A stretch of DNA of 26,414 nt from a virus, in IMG/VR virus record IMGVR_UViG_3300032282_001926, positions 1 through 26,414 of that record; one strand, written 5' to 3'. Both the position numbers and the translations under genes were made by a program. The notes under the pieces were generated by a model. The model saw only the letters and a program-made list of their open reading frames with translations, was not told the origin of the DNA and made no database searches. Below are positions 6,982 through 13,598 of this stretch, piece after piece; within the stretch, counting starts at the first letter, position 1; every line of letters begins with the position of its first letter.

Positions 6982-7973
6982 AACTCCGCTGGGCCTTCAA
7001 CAACTCGATCGTCTCCGGCAACGGCTACGGCTACACGTCGGCGTCGGTCAGGCTGCGTGACGCGGTCGCGCGGCTAGGCGTCGAGATCACGGACGACGCG
7101 GATACGGCGGTCCACTTCTGCCACCCGAACAACTTCTATCCGGTCGAAGGCAAGCGCAACGTCCTGTTCACCATGTACGAGGGCGAGCCGGTGCCGCGCG
7201 AGTTCGAGCGCGCGTTCGCTCTCGCGGACCAGGTGATCGTGCCGTCCCGGTTCTGCGCGAGCCTGTTCGGCCCGGCTCTTCGGAGAGTCGGCAAGCGCGC
7301 GTCGGTCGTGCCGCTCGGCTTCGACCCGGAGCGCTTCCGGTACGAGCCGCGCGACTGGACGCCTGAGTCAGGCAAGCCGTTCGTGTTCCTGCACCTCGGA
7401 GCCGTCAACGGACGCAAGGGCACGGGATCGCTGATCGAAGCGTGGTCGGTCGCATTCCAGTCGACGCCGTGGCTCCATCTGTATCTGAAGCACTCCGTTC
7501 CCGAGGGTGCCGTCTCTCGCTTCGAGCGAGTGCGGAACGTAACGTTCGACACGCGGGCGGTGCCCGATGACGAGCTGCTCGCGATCTACCGGGCCGCGCA
7601 CTGCCTCGTCATGCCGAGCCAGGGCGAGGGCTGGGGACTGCCCATGCTCGAGGCGCAGGCGATCGGCTTGCCGGTCATCACGACCAAGTGGTCGGGCCAG
7701 CTCGACTTCCTCGACGAGTCCTGCGCCTGGTTCGTCCGGCACTCATTCGAGACGGTGATCAACTCCCGGCAGGATCCGTTCCGGGCAGCCGTGGCGGACT
7801 CAGTCGACCTCGCAAGCGTCATGTCCCGAGTCATCGAGCGCTACCCACTGGCGCTCAGGAAGGCCCACAGAGGCGCGATCCGGGCGCAGGCCACCCTGAC
7901 GTGGGCCGACTGCGCTCGGGCCCTCCTGACGGCTCTAGAGCGCGATACGGCGGCCTCTGAGAGGGCGGCATGA
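6978..7973 (+). CDS. GT-B fold glycosyltransferase, GT4-like (copy 1)
   Basis: This 331-residue enzyme probably uses a nucleotide-activated sugar and retains anomeric configuration, as GT4 enzymes do. The C-terminal domain holds GAVNGRKGTG (about 141-150), typical of donor-phosphate binding, and EGWGLPMLE with E217 and E225, the E-X7-E signature. The N-terminal acceptor domain carries AVHFCHPNNFYPVEGKRN and LFTMYE, also present in the second copy at 15,645, so the two are paralogues. I chose GTG 6978, which overlaps the preceding stop as GTGA; the frame is open further upstream but that region encodes another gene. No transmembrane segment is seen. Confidence 0.88.
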   Translation: MKLRWAFNNSIVSGNGYGYTSASVRLRDAVARLGVEITDDADTAVHFCHPNNFYPVEGKRNVLFTMYEGEPVPREFERAFALADQVIVPSRFCASLFGPALRRVGKRASVVPLGFDPERFRYEPRDWTPESGKPFVFLHLGAVNGRKGTGSLIEAWSVAFQSTPWLHLYLKHSVPEGAVSRFERVRNVTFDTRAVPDDELLAIYRAAHCLVMPSQGEGWGLPMLEAQAIGLPVITTKWSGQLDFLDESCAWFVRHSFETVINSRQDPFRAAVADSVDLASVMSRVIERYPLALRKAHRGAIRAQATLTWADCARALLTALERDTAASERAA

Positions 7974-8152
7974 CGGGCCGTCGGAAGCCCGAGCCGATGC
8001 CTCTGTCGCTGCGCGAGACGGTGCTCGCCATGCGGAGGTCGGCCCGGAAGGCGATCGCCGGGCTCGACCTGTCGACCAAGCGGCACCGGGATCGGCGGGA
8101 CCGGCCTCGGTCGGAGTCCCGGCGGCGAGCCGTAGAGGACGAGGAGCCGTAG
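7970..8152 (+). CDS. Small basic protein, unknown function
   Basis: This 60-residue protein starts at an ATGA overlap with the glycosyltransferase, which supports its translation. It is very basic, with clusters such as TKRHRDRRDRPRSESRRR, and probably mostly disordered, so it could bind nucleic acid or an acidic partner. I recognise no family. Such Arg-rich sequence can also be a chance product of GC-rich DNA, so confidence is moderate. Confidence 0.5.
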   Translation: MTGRRKPEPMPLSLRETVLAMRRSARKAIAGLDLSTKRHRDRRDRPRSESRRRAVEDEEP

Positions 8153-8154
8153 CC

Positions 8155-8397
8155 GTGCGCGACACCGAGGACTCGGCCTGCGCGGGCAAGCAGCGGTTCG
8201 ACAGCCGAGGCATGGCCGTCTCGACGCTCGCCAAGATGCACAGCGGGTCGCGCAGTGCGGCTCTCGCGTATCGATGCCGGTGGTGCTCGGGCTATCACCT
8301 GGGCCACGAGCAGTCGGTCGGAGACCGCGGGTCGCGCCGCTGGAAGCGCGGGCAGATCAGGTCAGGTCGCAACAAGCGTCGCATCTCGCTATACTGA
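8155..8397 (+). CDS. Small Cys/His protein, probable zinc binder
   Basis: This 80-residue protein starts at GTG 8155, two bases after the preceding stop. C9, then YRCRWCSGYHLGH with C41, C44, H48 and H51, resembles the short zinc-ribbon-like proteins (CxxK...YxCxxCxxxHxxH) often found in phage genomes. The C-terminal third is basic. The function is unknown; nucleic-acid or protein binding is possible. The last codons overlap the next candidate promoter (TATACT at 8390). Confidence 0.6.
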   Translation: MRDTEDSACAGKQRFDSRGMAVSTLAKMHSGSRSAALAYRCRWCSGYHLGHEQSVGDRGSRRWKRGQIRSGRNKRRISLY

Positions 8398-8421
8398 CGC
8401 TGTCCATCGTCCACGGTCCAC
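8390..8421 (+). promoter_or_regulatory. Candidate promoter with triple GTCCAY repeat
   Basis: TATACT at 8390-8395, a good -10 match, is followed six bases later by GTCCAT (8402-8407), GTCCAC (8409-8414) and GTCCAC (8416-8421), each 7 bases apart. The order matches the element before the tape measure gene (18,846-18,878), where TAGACT is followed seven bases later by three GTCCAC copies. No convincing -35 is seen. This would start transcription of the exported-protein block. Confidence 0.55.
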
Positions 8422-8436
8422 GCGAGCGCGAGACGT

Positions 8437-9057
8437 GTGCCGAATGCATCGCCGTCCGTCGACGGGATCGACCTGCGACGGCCGACTCCAGTCGTCTCCG
8501 GAACTGTCGCATCTGCTGCGACGGTCGGCTCCGTGGACAGCAGGCGCACTGCGCCGACGCTGGCTGGCGGTGCGTCGAGCGTGGCGGCACCTACGGTCGA
8601 CGTTCGCTCGGTACGACTCACGCAGACCGGCCCGAGTTTCGTCGCGCGCCTGGACTTCGTCAGCACGCCTAACCTCGCCGTCTCTGGTGTCCTCGACGTG
8701 ATCGCCGGAGCTACGCAGTTCCCGGTCAGCAGCGGACGCACGCTCTATCTCGGACTGCTCGAGGACGCGTCGATCGCCGAGGTCGAGATTCCGATGCCCG
8801 CGGGTCAGGTGCTCGAGCTCGTCGTCGAGGCCGACTCGGCTCCGGGCACGGGCAAGTCGTTCGCCTACGAGATCATGAAGAACGGAGCGACGTCCGGACT
8901 CGGCGTCAGCACGACGGACTCTGCGACCGGCGGATATGTGACCGGCACGCTGTCATTCTCGCGTCGCGACCGCTTCGCGCTGCGCATCGTCACGAGTGCC
9001 GGTGCGGCGTCGGCGAAGCACAAGTTCTCGCTGCGGTATCTCGTGGCAGGAGGTTGA
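8437..9057 (+). CDS. Beta-rich virion surface-type protein (decoration or fibre)
   Basis: This 206-residue protein has an Ala/Ser/Thr-rich N-terminal third. Residues about 95-206 read as a beta-sandwich: LYLGLLEDASIAEVEIPMPA, a Gly-flanked FAYEIMKNGATSGLGV, then RRDRFALRIVTSAGAASAKH. This FxYxIxKNG...GDRxxLxI pattern is common in C-terminal domains of phage fibre and decoration proteins. It has no signal peptide, unlike the seven genes that follow. I start at GTG 8437, 15 bases after the GTCCAC repeats, without a clear Shine-Dalgarno. Role and location on the virion are inferred. Confidence 0.65.
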   Translation: MPNASPSVDGIDLRRPTPVVSGTVASAATVGSVDSRRTAPTLAGGASSVAAPTVDVRSVRLTQTGPSFVARLDFVSTPNLAVSGVLDVIAGATQFPVSSGRTLYLGLLEDASIAEVEIPMPAGQVLELVVEADSAPGTGKSFAYEIMKNGATSGLGVSTTDSATGGYVTGTLSFSRRDRFALRIVTSAGAASAKHKFSLRYLVAGG

Positions 9058-9061
9058 ACAC

Positions 9062-9190
9062 ATGAGACTCGCCATCCTGATCGCGGCCACGGCCGCACTC
9101 CTGTCCGCCTGCATCGAGCCGAGCCCGACGCCGTGTCCAACGGCTACGCCGGACGGCCGCTACCACGTCATCAAGAGTTCCCAGCAGTAA
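9062..9190 (+). CDS. Tiny predicted lipoprotein (42 residues)
   Basis: ATG 9062 has a perfect AGGAGG at 9048-9053 with an 8-base spacer, the strongest ribosome binding site in the window. The product begins with two basic-side residues, a hydrophobic stretch ending ALLSAC, and lipobox cysteine C17. The mature part is only 26 residues, proline-rich at first (IEPSPTPCPTATP). It would be lipidated and anchored to a membrane. Phage lipoproteins of this size include Rz1-type outer spanins and superinfection-exclusion proteins. No inner spanin is adjacent, so exclusion or a role with the exported fibre block is more likely. Function is unproven. Confidence 0.7.
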   Translation: MRLAILIAATAALLSACIEPSPTPCPTATPDGRYHVIKSSQQ

Positions 9191-9202
9191 CTGCCGGCCA
9201 GG

Positions 9203-9208
9203 GTCCAC
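9203..9208 (+). promoter_or_regulatory. Single GTCCAC element before exported fibre-like gene
   Basis: One GTCCAC lies in the 34-base gap between the lipoprotein stop and ATG 9225. No -10-like sequence is obvious close by. It is recorded because the gap is one of the few not bridged by overlapping genes. Confidence 0.25.
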
Positions 9209-9224
9209 GCTCAGGTCACACACG

Positions 9225-10211
9225 ATGAAGCTCTCACGCACGCTCTGGTCCGCGTTCCTCGGGATCGTCAACGGACTGGTGATCGTCTCTCTCACGGCTC
9301 TGCCCGCGCACGCGATCGACGCGTCCCCTCCGATCACCGGAGAGGACGGCGTGATCGCGTGCCCGACCTGTACGAAGTCCGCGTCGGCCATCTCGCAGTA
9401 CGGCATCCCGTATGGCACCGACGGCACGCAGGCCCTCTCGACGCTGGCCGCGAACTCGACGGCCACGCCGCAGTATCTCAAGTCGGTCAGCTCCGGAGCG
9501 CCGACCTTCGCGCAGGTCGCGATCGGAGACCTCGCGACGTTCTCGTCGTCTGACCTGGCCGGACGCCTGACGGACGAGAGCGGCACGGGTGCGGTCGTGC
9601 TCGGCAGTTCGCCGACCATCACCTCGCCGACGATCTCGACCTCGATCGACCTTCCGGCCGGCGCGGTCAACGCGATGACGGAGATCGACTCGTCGATCAA
9701 GCAATCGTCGACCGGGACGAACAAGGTTGCAACCTTCGAGGGCACGGCGACGGCGGGTCGCTGCGTGCGAGTCAACTCGAACAACAATCTCGAGGTCGCG
9801 ACCGGCGACTGTGCCTCTGGCTCTGGCGTGAACTCTCTGATCGCGCCGAAGAGCCAGACGAAGGTGTCGAACGGCAGCACGACTGTCTACATGGACGCGG
9901 TCGGAGCGGTCGGAACGACGGACGACCTCGGAACGCAGACCGTCGTCCCGGCTGGCACCTGGGGGAACCTGCGCTGCTCGGCATCCTCGAACGGCACAGG
10001 AGCCAGCGTGACGGTCGCGAAGGGCACCTGCGGGTCGGGCCTCTCCACGACCTCGATGCCGACCGTGTCTCTTTCGACTGCGAACGCAGTTACGTCTGAC
10101 ACGTCGACGACGTTCACGACTACGGCAGGCCAGTGCGTGAACTTCCGGATCGCGAAGACCTCGTTTGCGGCGGTCGCGTGGGTGACCTGCGTGCTCGAGC
10201 GCACCGCCTGA
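9225..10211 (+). CDS. Fibre-like protein with a predicted signal peptide
   Basis: This 328-residue protein begins MKLSRTLWSAFLGIVNG and continues to ALPAHA, a good Sec signal peptide with cleavage predicted after residue 30. The mature part reads like a phage tail-fibre or spike segment: KSVSSGAPTFAQVAIGDL near 88, then GTGAVVLGSSPTITSPTIST, a motif common in fibre and virion-associated proteins. The C-terminal half contains Ser/Thr/Val-rich beta strands and six of its cysteines (mature total eight: CPTC, then three C...C pairs), which would suit disulphides in an oxidising compartment. Fibre proteins normally lack signal peptides, so export is odd. I infer a surface-displayed or periplasmic protein. 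Confidence 0.75.
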   Translation: MKLSRTLWSAFLGIVNGLVIVSLTALPAHAIDASPPITGEDGVIACPTCTKSASAISQYGIPYGTDGTQALSTLAANSTATPQYLKSVSSGAPTFAQVAIGDLATFSSSDLAGRLTDESGTGAVVLGSSPTITSPTISTSIDLPAGAVNAMTEIDSSIKQSSTGTNKVATFEGTATAGRCVRVNSNNNLEVATGDCASGSGVNSLIAPKSQTKVSNGSTTVYMDAVGAVGTTDDLGTQTVVPAGTWGNLRCSASSNGTGASVTVAKGTCGSGLSTTSMPTVSLSTANAVTSDTSTTFTTTAGQCVNFRIAKTSFAAVAWVTCVLERTA

Positions 10212-10220
10212 TCTGACGCC

Positions 10221-11147
10221 ATGCGCGACTTCGTCCTGCGAGTGATCCTCATCGTCTTGGCGAGTACGCGCTGCGCTTACTCGTTTGACGGAGGTGGAGG
10301 CTTCAAGGTCGAGGACGGCTTGGTCTCGGGTAAGGCTCAGGTCGACGTGGTCAGTTACAGCGGTAGTTCGTCGACGTATACGACGACTTGGACGAAGCCA
10401 TCCTGGGCGACCATCGTTCATATCTGGTGCGTCGGTGGCGGCGCTGGAGGACAAGGCGGATCAAAAGGAACGTCGTCCCTGACGAATGGTGGCACCGGAG
10501 GAGCATCTGCGTCTCCGCATGAAGGATGGTTCAGGGCATCTGAACTTCCAAGCTCACTGACTGTCGTCGTCGCGAAGGGCGCCACGGGAGGCAACGGAGC
10601 CACGACGAACACTTCCACGGGATCGGTGAGCGGCGCGCGAGCAGATAGTCGCGTGGGCTCCTCCGGCTGCGTTCCAATCGCCTCAAGCAGCGCTCAGACA
10701 GAGTGCCTCGTGTACTCCTACGGATCGAACGCTGCGGCCCTGTACTGGACGGGCAACGCAGGAGGGAACCCGTCAGTCACCATGACCTGCACCGGACTCG
10801 CCTCGTATTCTCCGGGCGGAGGTGCCGGCGGTGGTGGAATCATCACCGGAGTAGCAACGTCTGGATATACGGGCGCGGACGGATGCCAGAGTCCCGGAAG
10901 CGGCGGATCTGGCGCATCGACTCCTGGTGGGAACGGCTCAGCCGGCGCAAGTTACTCGCGCAGGGTCGGCGGAGGCGGAGGTTCTGGTGGAGCATCGATC
11001 ACTTTAGGCACGAACGGAGGGATCGGAGGAGCGGGTGGCACGCCTGGTGGTGGTGGTGGTGGTGGTGGAGCTGGACTGAACGACACGACGAACGGAGGTC
11101 GTGGAGGCGACGGAGGAAACGGCGCATGCGTGTTCGTATCCTTCTGA
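10221..11147 (+). CDS. Exported glycine-rich fibre-type protein 1
   Basis: This 308-residue protein has a hydrophobic N-terminus ending AYS, with probable signal-peptidase cleavage near residue 21. The mature N-terminus contains TWTKPSWATIVHIWCVGGG, the entry motif of the glycine-rich domain found in phage receptor-binding fibres. EGWFRASELPSSLTVVVAKG and long GG-rich loops follow, ending GGDGGNGACVFVSF. The glycine runs probably form polyglycine-II-like or loop-rich structure. It is paralogous to the next two genes. It has no visible tail-attachment domain. Start ATG 10,221 lies nine bases after the preceding stop. It could be an adhesin, decoy or fibre tip. Confidence 0.75.
   Translation: MRDFVLRVILIVLASTRCAYSFDGGGGFKVEDGLVSGKAQVDVVSYSGSSSTYTTTWTKPSWATIVHIWCVGGGAGGQGGSKGTSSLTNGGTGGASASPHEGWFRASELPSSLTVVVAKGATGGNGATTNTSTGSVSGARADSRVGSSGCVPIASSSAQTECLVYSYGSNAAALYWTGNAGGNPSVTMTCTGLASYSPGGGAGGGGIITGVATSGYTGADGCQSPGSGGSGASTPGGNGSAGASYSRRVGGGGGSGGASITLGTNGGIGGAGGTPGGGGGGGGAGLNDTTNGGRGGDGGNGACVFVSF
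11046..11068 (+). repeat. GGT trinucleotide run
   Basis: Seven uninterrupted GGT units at 11,046-11,066 encode glycine within the first glycine-rich gene. Unit gain or loss would change loop length without shifting the frame. Similar but shorter GGN runs occur at the matching positions in the two paralogues and could support recombination between them. Confidence 0.85.
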
Positions 11148-12100
11148 TCTGGCTCATGCTCCCGACTCCAGCGATCGCAATAACTGCGTCCGACACGAGC
11201 GTCGATATGGCCGATGGCGTACTGACGGCAATCGACGTGCGCGTCTACACGTCTGGAACAGCGACATGGCAGAAGCCGTCATATGCCACGCGAGTTCATG
11301 TTTGGTGTGTCGGAGGAGGAGGAGGAGGCGGTTCTGGAGCTCGAAACACGAGCACGTTTTCTGGTGGTGGCGGCGGCGGAGGCTCAGGCGTACTTTCTGA
11401 GGGCTGGTTTCGTGCTTCTGACCTACTAGGCTCGAGCTTGTCGATCGTGATCGGAGCAGGTGGTACAGGAGGATCGTCAGTCTCAAGCGCTGGGAGTTCC
11501 GGGAACAACGGCATCGATGGAGGCCGATCCTACGTCGGAGACTCCGCGTGCATCGCTGCTCCGACTATCTTGACATGCATCGTCTATGCCGACAGCGGTG
11601 CCAAGGGTAACGGTGGAAGCATATCCGGAGCGGCCGCAGGAGGTACCTATCGACCCGGCAGTCCGAACGGCCGTGGCGGTGGCTCTGGATCGCTGGCTGG
11701 CGCTGGTGGCGCAGGCGGCAGTTCGTGCTCTGGTTCGTTCTATGGTCCTGCTGGCGGAGGTGGTGGAAGCGGAGGACATTCGACTACCTCGTTCGTTTCG
11801 TCCACTTCGCAACTAGTCGGCTGCCAGAACGGATTACCCGCGCCTACTGCGACTCCGGCCTCCGGATCGACGGCTCCCTCGGGTGCAAGCGGTACGAACC
11901 TGACGGGCGGCAGGCTGCTCGGTAATGGCGGCATGGGTGGTGGCGGCGGATATGGCGCTACATTCGTCAATGGTGGACCTGGCGGAAACGGCGGTCAGCC
12001 GGGCGGTGGCGGTGGCGGCGGAGGTGGATCAGTTTCTGGAACGTCCGGAGCTGGCGGAAACGGCGGAGACGGAATCTGCTGGATCACGAGTTATCGATGA
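11126..12100 (+). CDS. Exported glycine-rich fibre-type protein 2
   Basis: This 324-residue protein starts at ATG 11,126 with GGAGG at 11,112-11,116, overlapping the end of the preceding gene by 22 bases. The frame is open upstream to about 10,703, but that is an Arg/Trp-rich shadow of the first paralogue. MRVRILLIWLMLPTPAIA is a signal peptide with a classic A-x-A cleavage site after residue 18. The mature part holds DGVLTAIDVRVYTSG, TWQKPSYATRVHVWCVGGGG and EGWFRASDL, and ends GGNGGDGICWITSYR. It aligns by eye with the genes on both sides along its length. Loop lengths and spacer residues differ, as expected for diversified binding loops. Confidence 0.78.
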   Translation: MRVRILLIWLMLPTPAIAITASDTSVDMADGVLTAIDVRVYTSGTATWQKPSYATRVHVWCVGGGGGGGSGARNTSTFSGGGGGGGSGVLSEGWFRASDLLGSSLSIVIGAGGTGGSSVSSAGSSGNNGIDGGRSYVGDSACIAAPTILTCIVYADSGAKGNGGSISGAAAGGTYRPGSPNGRGGGSGSLAGAGGAGGSSCSGSFYGPAGGGGGSGGHSTTSFVSSTSQLVGCQNGLPAPTATPASGSTAPSGASGTNLTGGRLLGNGGMGGGGGYGATFVNGGPGGNGGQPGGGGGGGGGSVSGTSGAGGNGGDGICWITSYR

Positions 12101-13065
12101 GATCGGTCATCCTTGCCCTGCTTATCATCTCCGACGCTCTCGCGATCGAGGAGTTGGGATCGTCGAAGGTCGCAATCGTCGACGGAGCAATCTCGAAGAC
12201 AGCTATCGACGAGAAGGTCTATCTCGCGGGTACGAGCACATGGACTAAGCCAACCTGGGCAAGTGTCGTCTGGGTCTGGTGCGTGGGTGGTGGTGGAGGA
12301 GGAGGCTCCGGTAGGCGCGGAAGCAGCGGCACCAGTGCTGGCGGAGGTGCGGGAGGAGCCGGAGCCATCGCCTCGGGGTGGTTTCTCGCTTCGGAACTCG
12401 ACAGCGAGGAAACCGTGACAGTCGGAACGGGAGGCGACTACGGCGCTGCTCAGACGGGCACCTTAGACGGAAATCCAGGGAGCGCCGGAAACGCCTCGCT
12501 ATTCGGACCGCTCGCTGCATCACGACTTTCCGCTCCAGGCGGCAAGGCCGGCCTCGGAGGCTCAAGCACTCAAGGAGTTCAGGGTAGTGCTACGGCGGGC
12601 AAGCCATTCGGCGGAGTCGCTGGCGGAAACGGCGCTACGGCTGCCGGTGCGTCGTCTACGAACACCTGTCTCTTCAGCGACGCGACGAACCTGTTCGGGC
12701 ATTCTCCAGGCGGTGGTGGTGGTGGAAGCGGCGGAATTACTGGAGACGGTCGTGCTGGTGGGAACGGTTCTGCCGGATGCAACTACGGTGGATCGCGTGG
12801 CGATGGCGGAGCTGCCGTAACGAGTGGAAACGGAAATCCGGGCGGTTCCGGAGGTTCTTTCACCACAGGTAGGAGAGTAGGAGGTGGTGGAGGTGGTGGA
12901 ACCGGAACGCCTGCTGCAAATCGCGTTGCTGGTGATGGCGGATCTGGCGGGACGCCTGGTGGTGGAGGAGGTGGAGGTGGCGGAGGACTCGCGGGCGGCT
13001 CTAGTGGATACAGCGGTAATGGCGGACGTGGCGGAGACGGCATCTGTTATGTCGCGTCGTACTGA
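12097..13065 (+). CDS. Exported glycine-rich fibre-type protein 3
   Basis: This 322-residue protein starts at an ATGA overlap with the preceding paralogue. MRSVILALLIISDALA is a short signal peptide with A-L-A before the cut after residue 16. The mature part has DGAISKTAIDEKVYLAG, TWTKPTWASVVWVWCVGGGG and SGWFLASEL, then glycine-rich loops and the ending GGDGICYVASY. Cysteines number four. Together with the two preceding genes it forms a tandem triplicate whose ends are conserved and whose middle loops vary. The protein lacks enzymatic motifs. Confidence 0.78.
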   Translation: MRSVILALLIISDALAIEELGSSKVAIVDGAISKTAIDEKVYLAGTSTWTKPTWASVVWVWCVGGGGGGGSGRRGSSGTSAGGGAGGAGAIASGWFLASELDSEETVTVGTGGDYGAAQTGTLDGNPGSAGNASLFGPLAASRLSAPGGKAGLGGSSTQGVQGSATAGKPFGGVAGGNGATAAGASSTNTCLFSDATNLFGHSPGGGGGGSGGITGDGRAGGNGSAGCNYGGSRGDGGAAVTSGNGNPGGSGGSFTTGRRVGGGGGGGTGTPAANRVAGDGGSGGTPGGGGGGGGGGLAGGSSGYSGNGGRGGDGICYVASY

Positions 13066-13083
13066 TAGTATTCGGAGCACGAC

Positions 13084-13488
13084 ATGAGGATCGCTCTCAT
13101 ACTCGCTTTGCTGCTGATTGCAGCACCGTCATACGCAGAGCGCTACGCTATCGTGGGCCTCGATGACATCGTCGTTACCGTCATAGAATACGACGGCTAT
13201 CCGACCGATGCCGTTACTCCGTCCGGAGGATACATCGTGCTAGCGCCTCAGGGGTCGGGTGCCGAGTCTGGCGGATCATACAAGAACGGAGTGTTTTCTC
13301 CTAGGCCTAAAGGTCCGCAAGAGATCCTCGTCGAGCGAATGAACGGAGCAATCGATGCGAACCGACTGTTTATTGCCATACTAGCGCCGACTCAGGAGCA
13401 GACGGCAGAACAGGTAAAGCGGCTCACGCAGCAGGTTACCGCGATCCTCCAGTACCAACTTCAGCGCTTTGAGGGAGTCGTCCAGTGA
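13084..13488 (+). CDS. Small exported fibre-associated protein
   Basis: This 134-residue protein begins MRIALILALLLIAAPSYA, an excellent signal peptide with cleavage after residue 18. The mature part has VVTVIEYDGYPTDAV and GGSYKNGVFSPRPKGP, resembling short phage proteins encoded beside tail fibres (the 'wxYdnGxFxxP' type). The C-terminal helix, TAEQVKRLTQQVTAILQYQL, is amphipathic and could oligomerise. In other phages such proteins are cytoplasmic fibre partners; here export is predicted, in line with the genes upstream. It overlaps the next small gene by GTGA. Function is inferred from context only. Confidence 0.7.
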   Translation: MRIALILALLLIAAPSYAERYAIVGLDDIVVTVIEYDGYPTDAVTPSGGYIVLAPQGSGAESGGSYKNGVFSPRPKGPQEILVERMNGAIDANRLFIAILAPTQEQTAEQVKRLTQQVTAILQYQLQRFEGVVQ

Positions 13489-13595
13489 GGCTCGCTGCCG
13501 CAGTAATGCTCTTGGTCGCCTGCACGCGCGGCGACATGTGCTGCTCGTACCTGACCTTGCCGGCGTCTGCGTCGGTTTTGCACGGAGTCGACTGA
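13485..13595 (+). CDS. Tiny predicted lipoprotein (36 residues)
   Basis: A GTG at 13,485 overlaps the previous stop as GTGA. The product starts MRLAAAVMLLVACTRGD, where VMLLVAC is a lipobox with C13 as the predicted lipidated cysteine. Two more cysteines (C19, C20) follow in a mature region of 24 residues. It is too short for most gene finders. Its start resembles that of the lipoprotein at 9062 (both MRLA), so the exported block has a lipoprotein at each end. The gene stops three bases before the adaptor gene. Confidence 0.55.
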   Translation: MRLAAAVMLLVACTRGDMCCSYLTLPASASVLHGVD

Positions 13596-13598
13596 TCG

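Noticed and set aside
9234-10454. A 406-codon minus-strand ORF
   Set aside because: Arg-rich shadow that crosses two plus-strand genes with clear signal peptides and fibre motifs.
10700-13065. CRISPR array or structural DNA repeat in the glycine-rich genes
   Set aside because: The repetition comes from GGN glycine codons; there are no fixed-length repeats with unique spacers.
8437-13595. The exported genes as a host island or the end of a prophage
   Set aside because: They lie between capsid and connector genes, are in the same direction, share overlaps and the GTCCAC element, and so are part of the phage operon.
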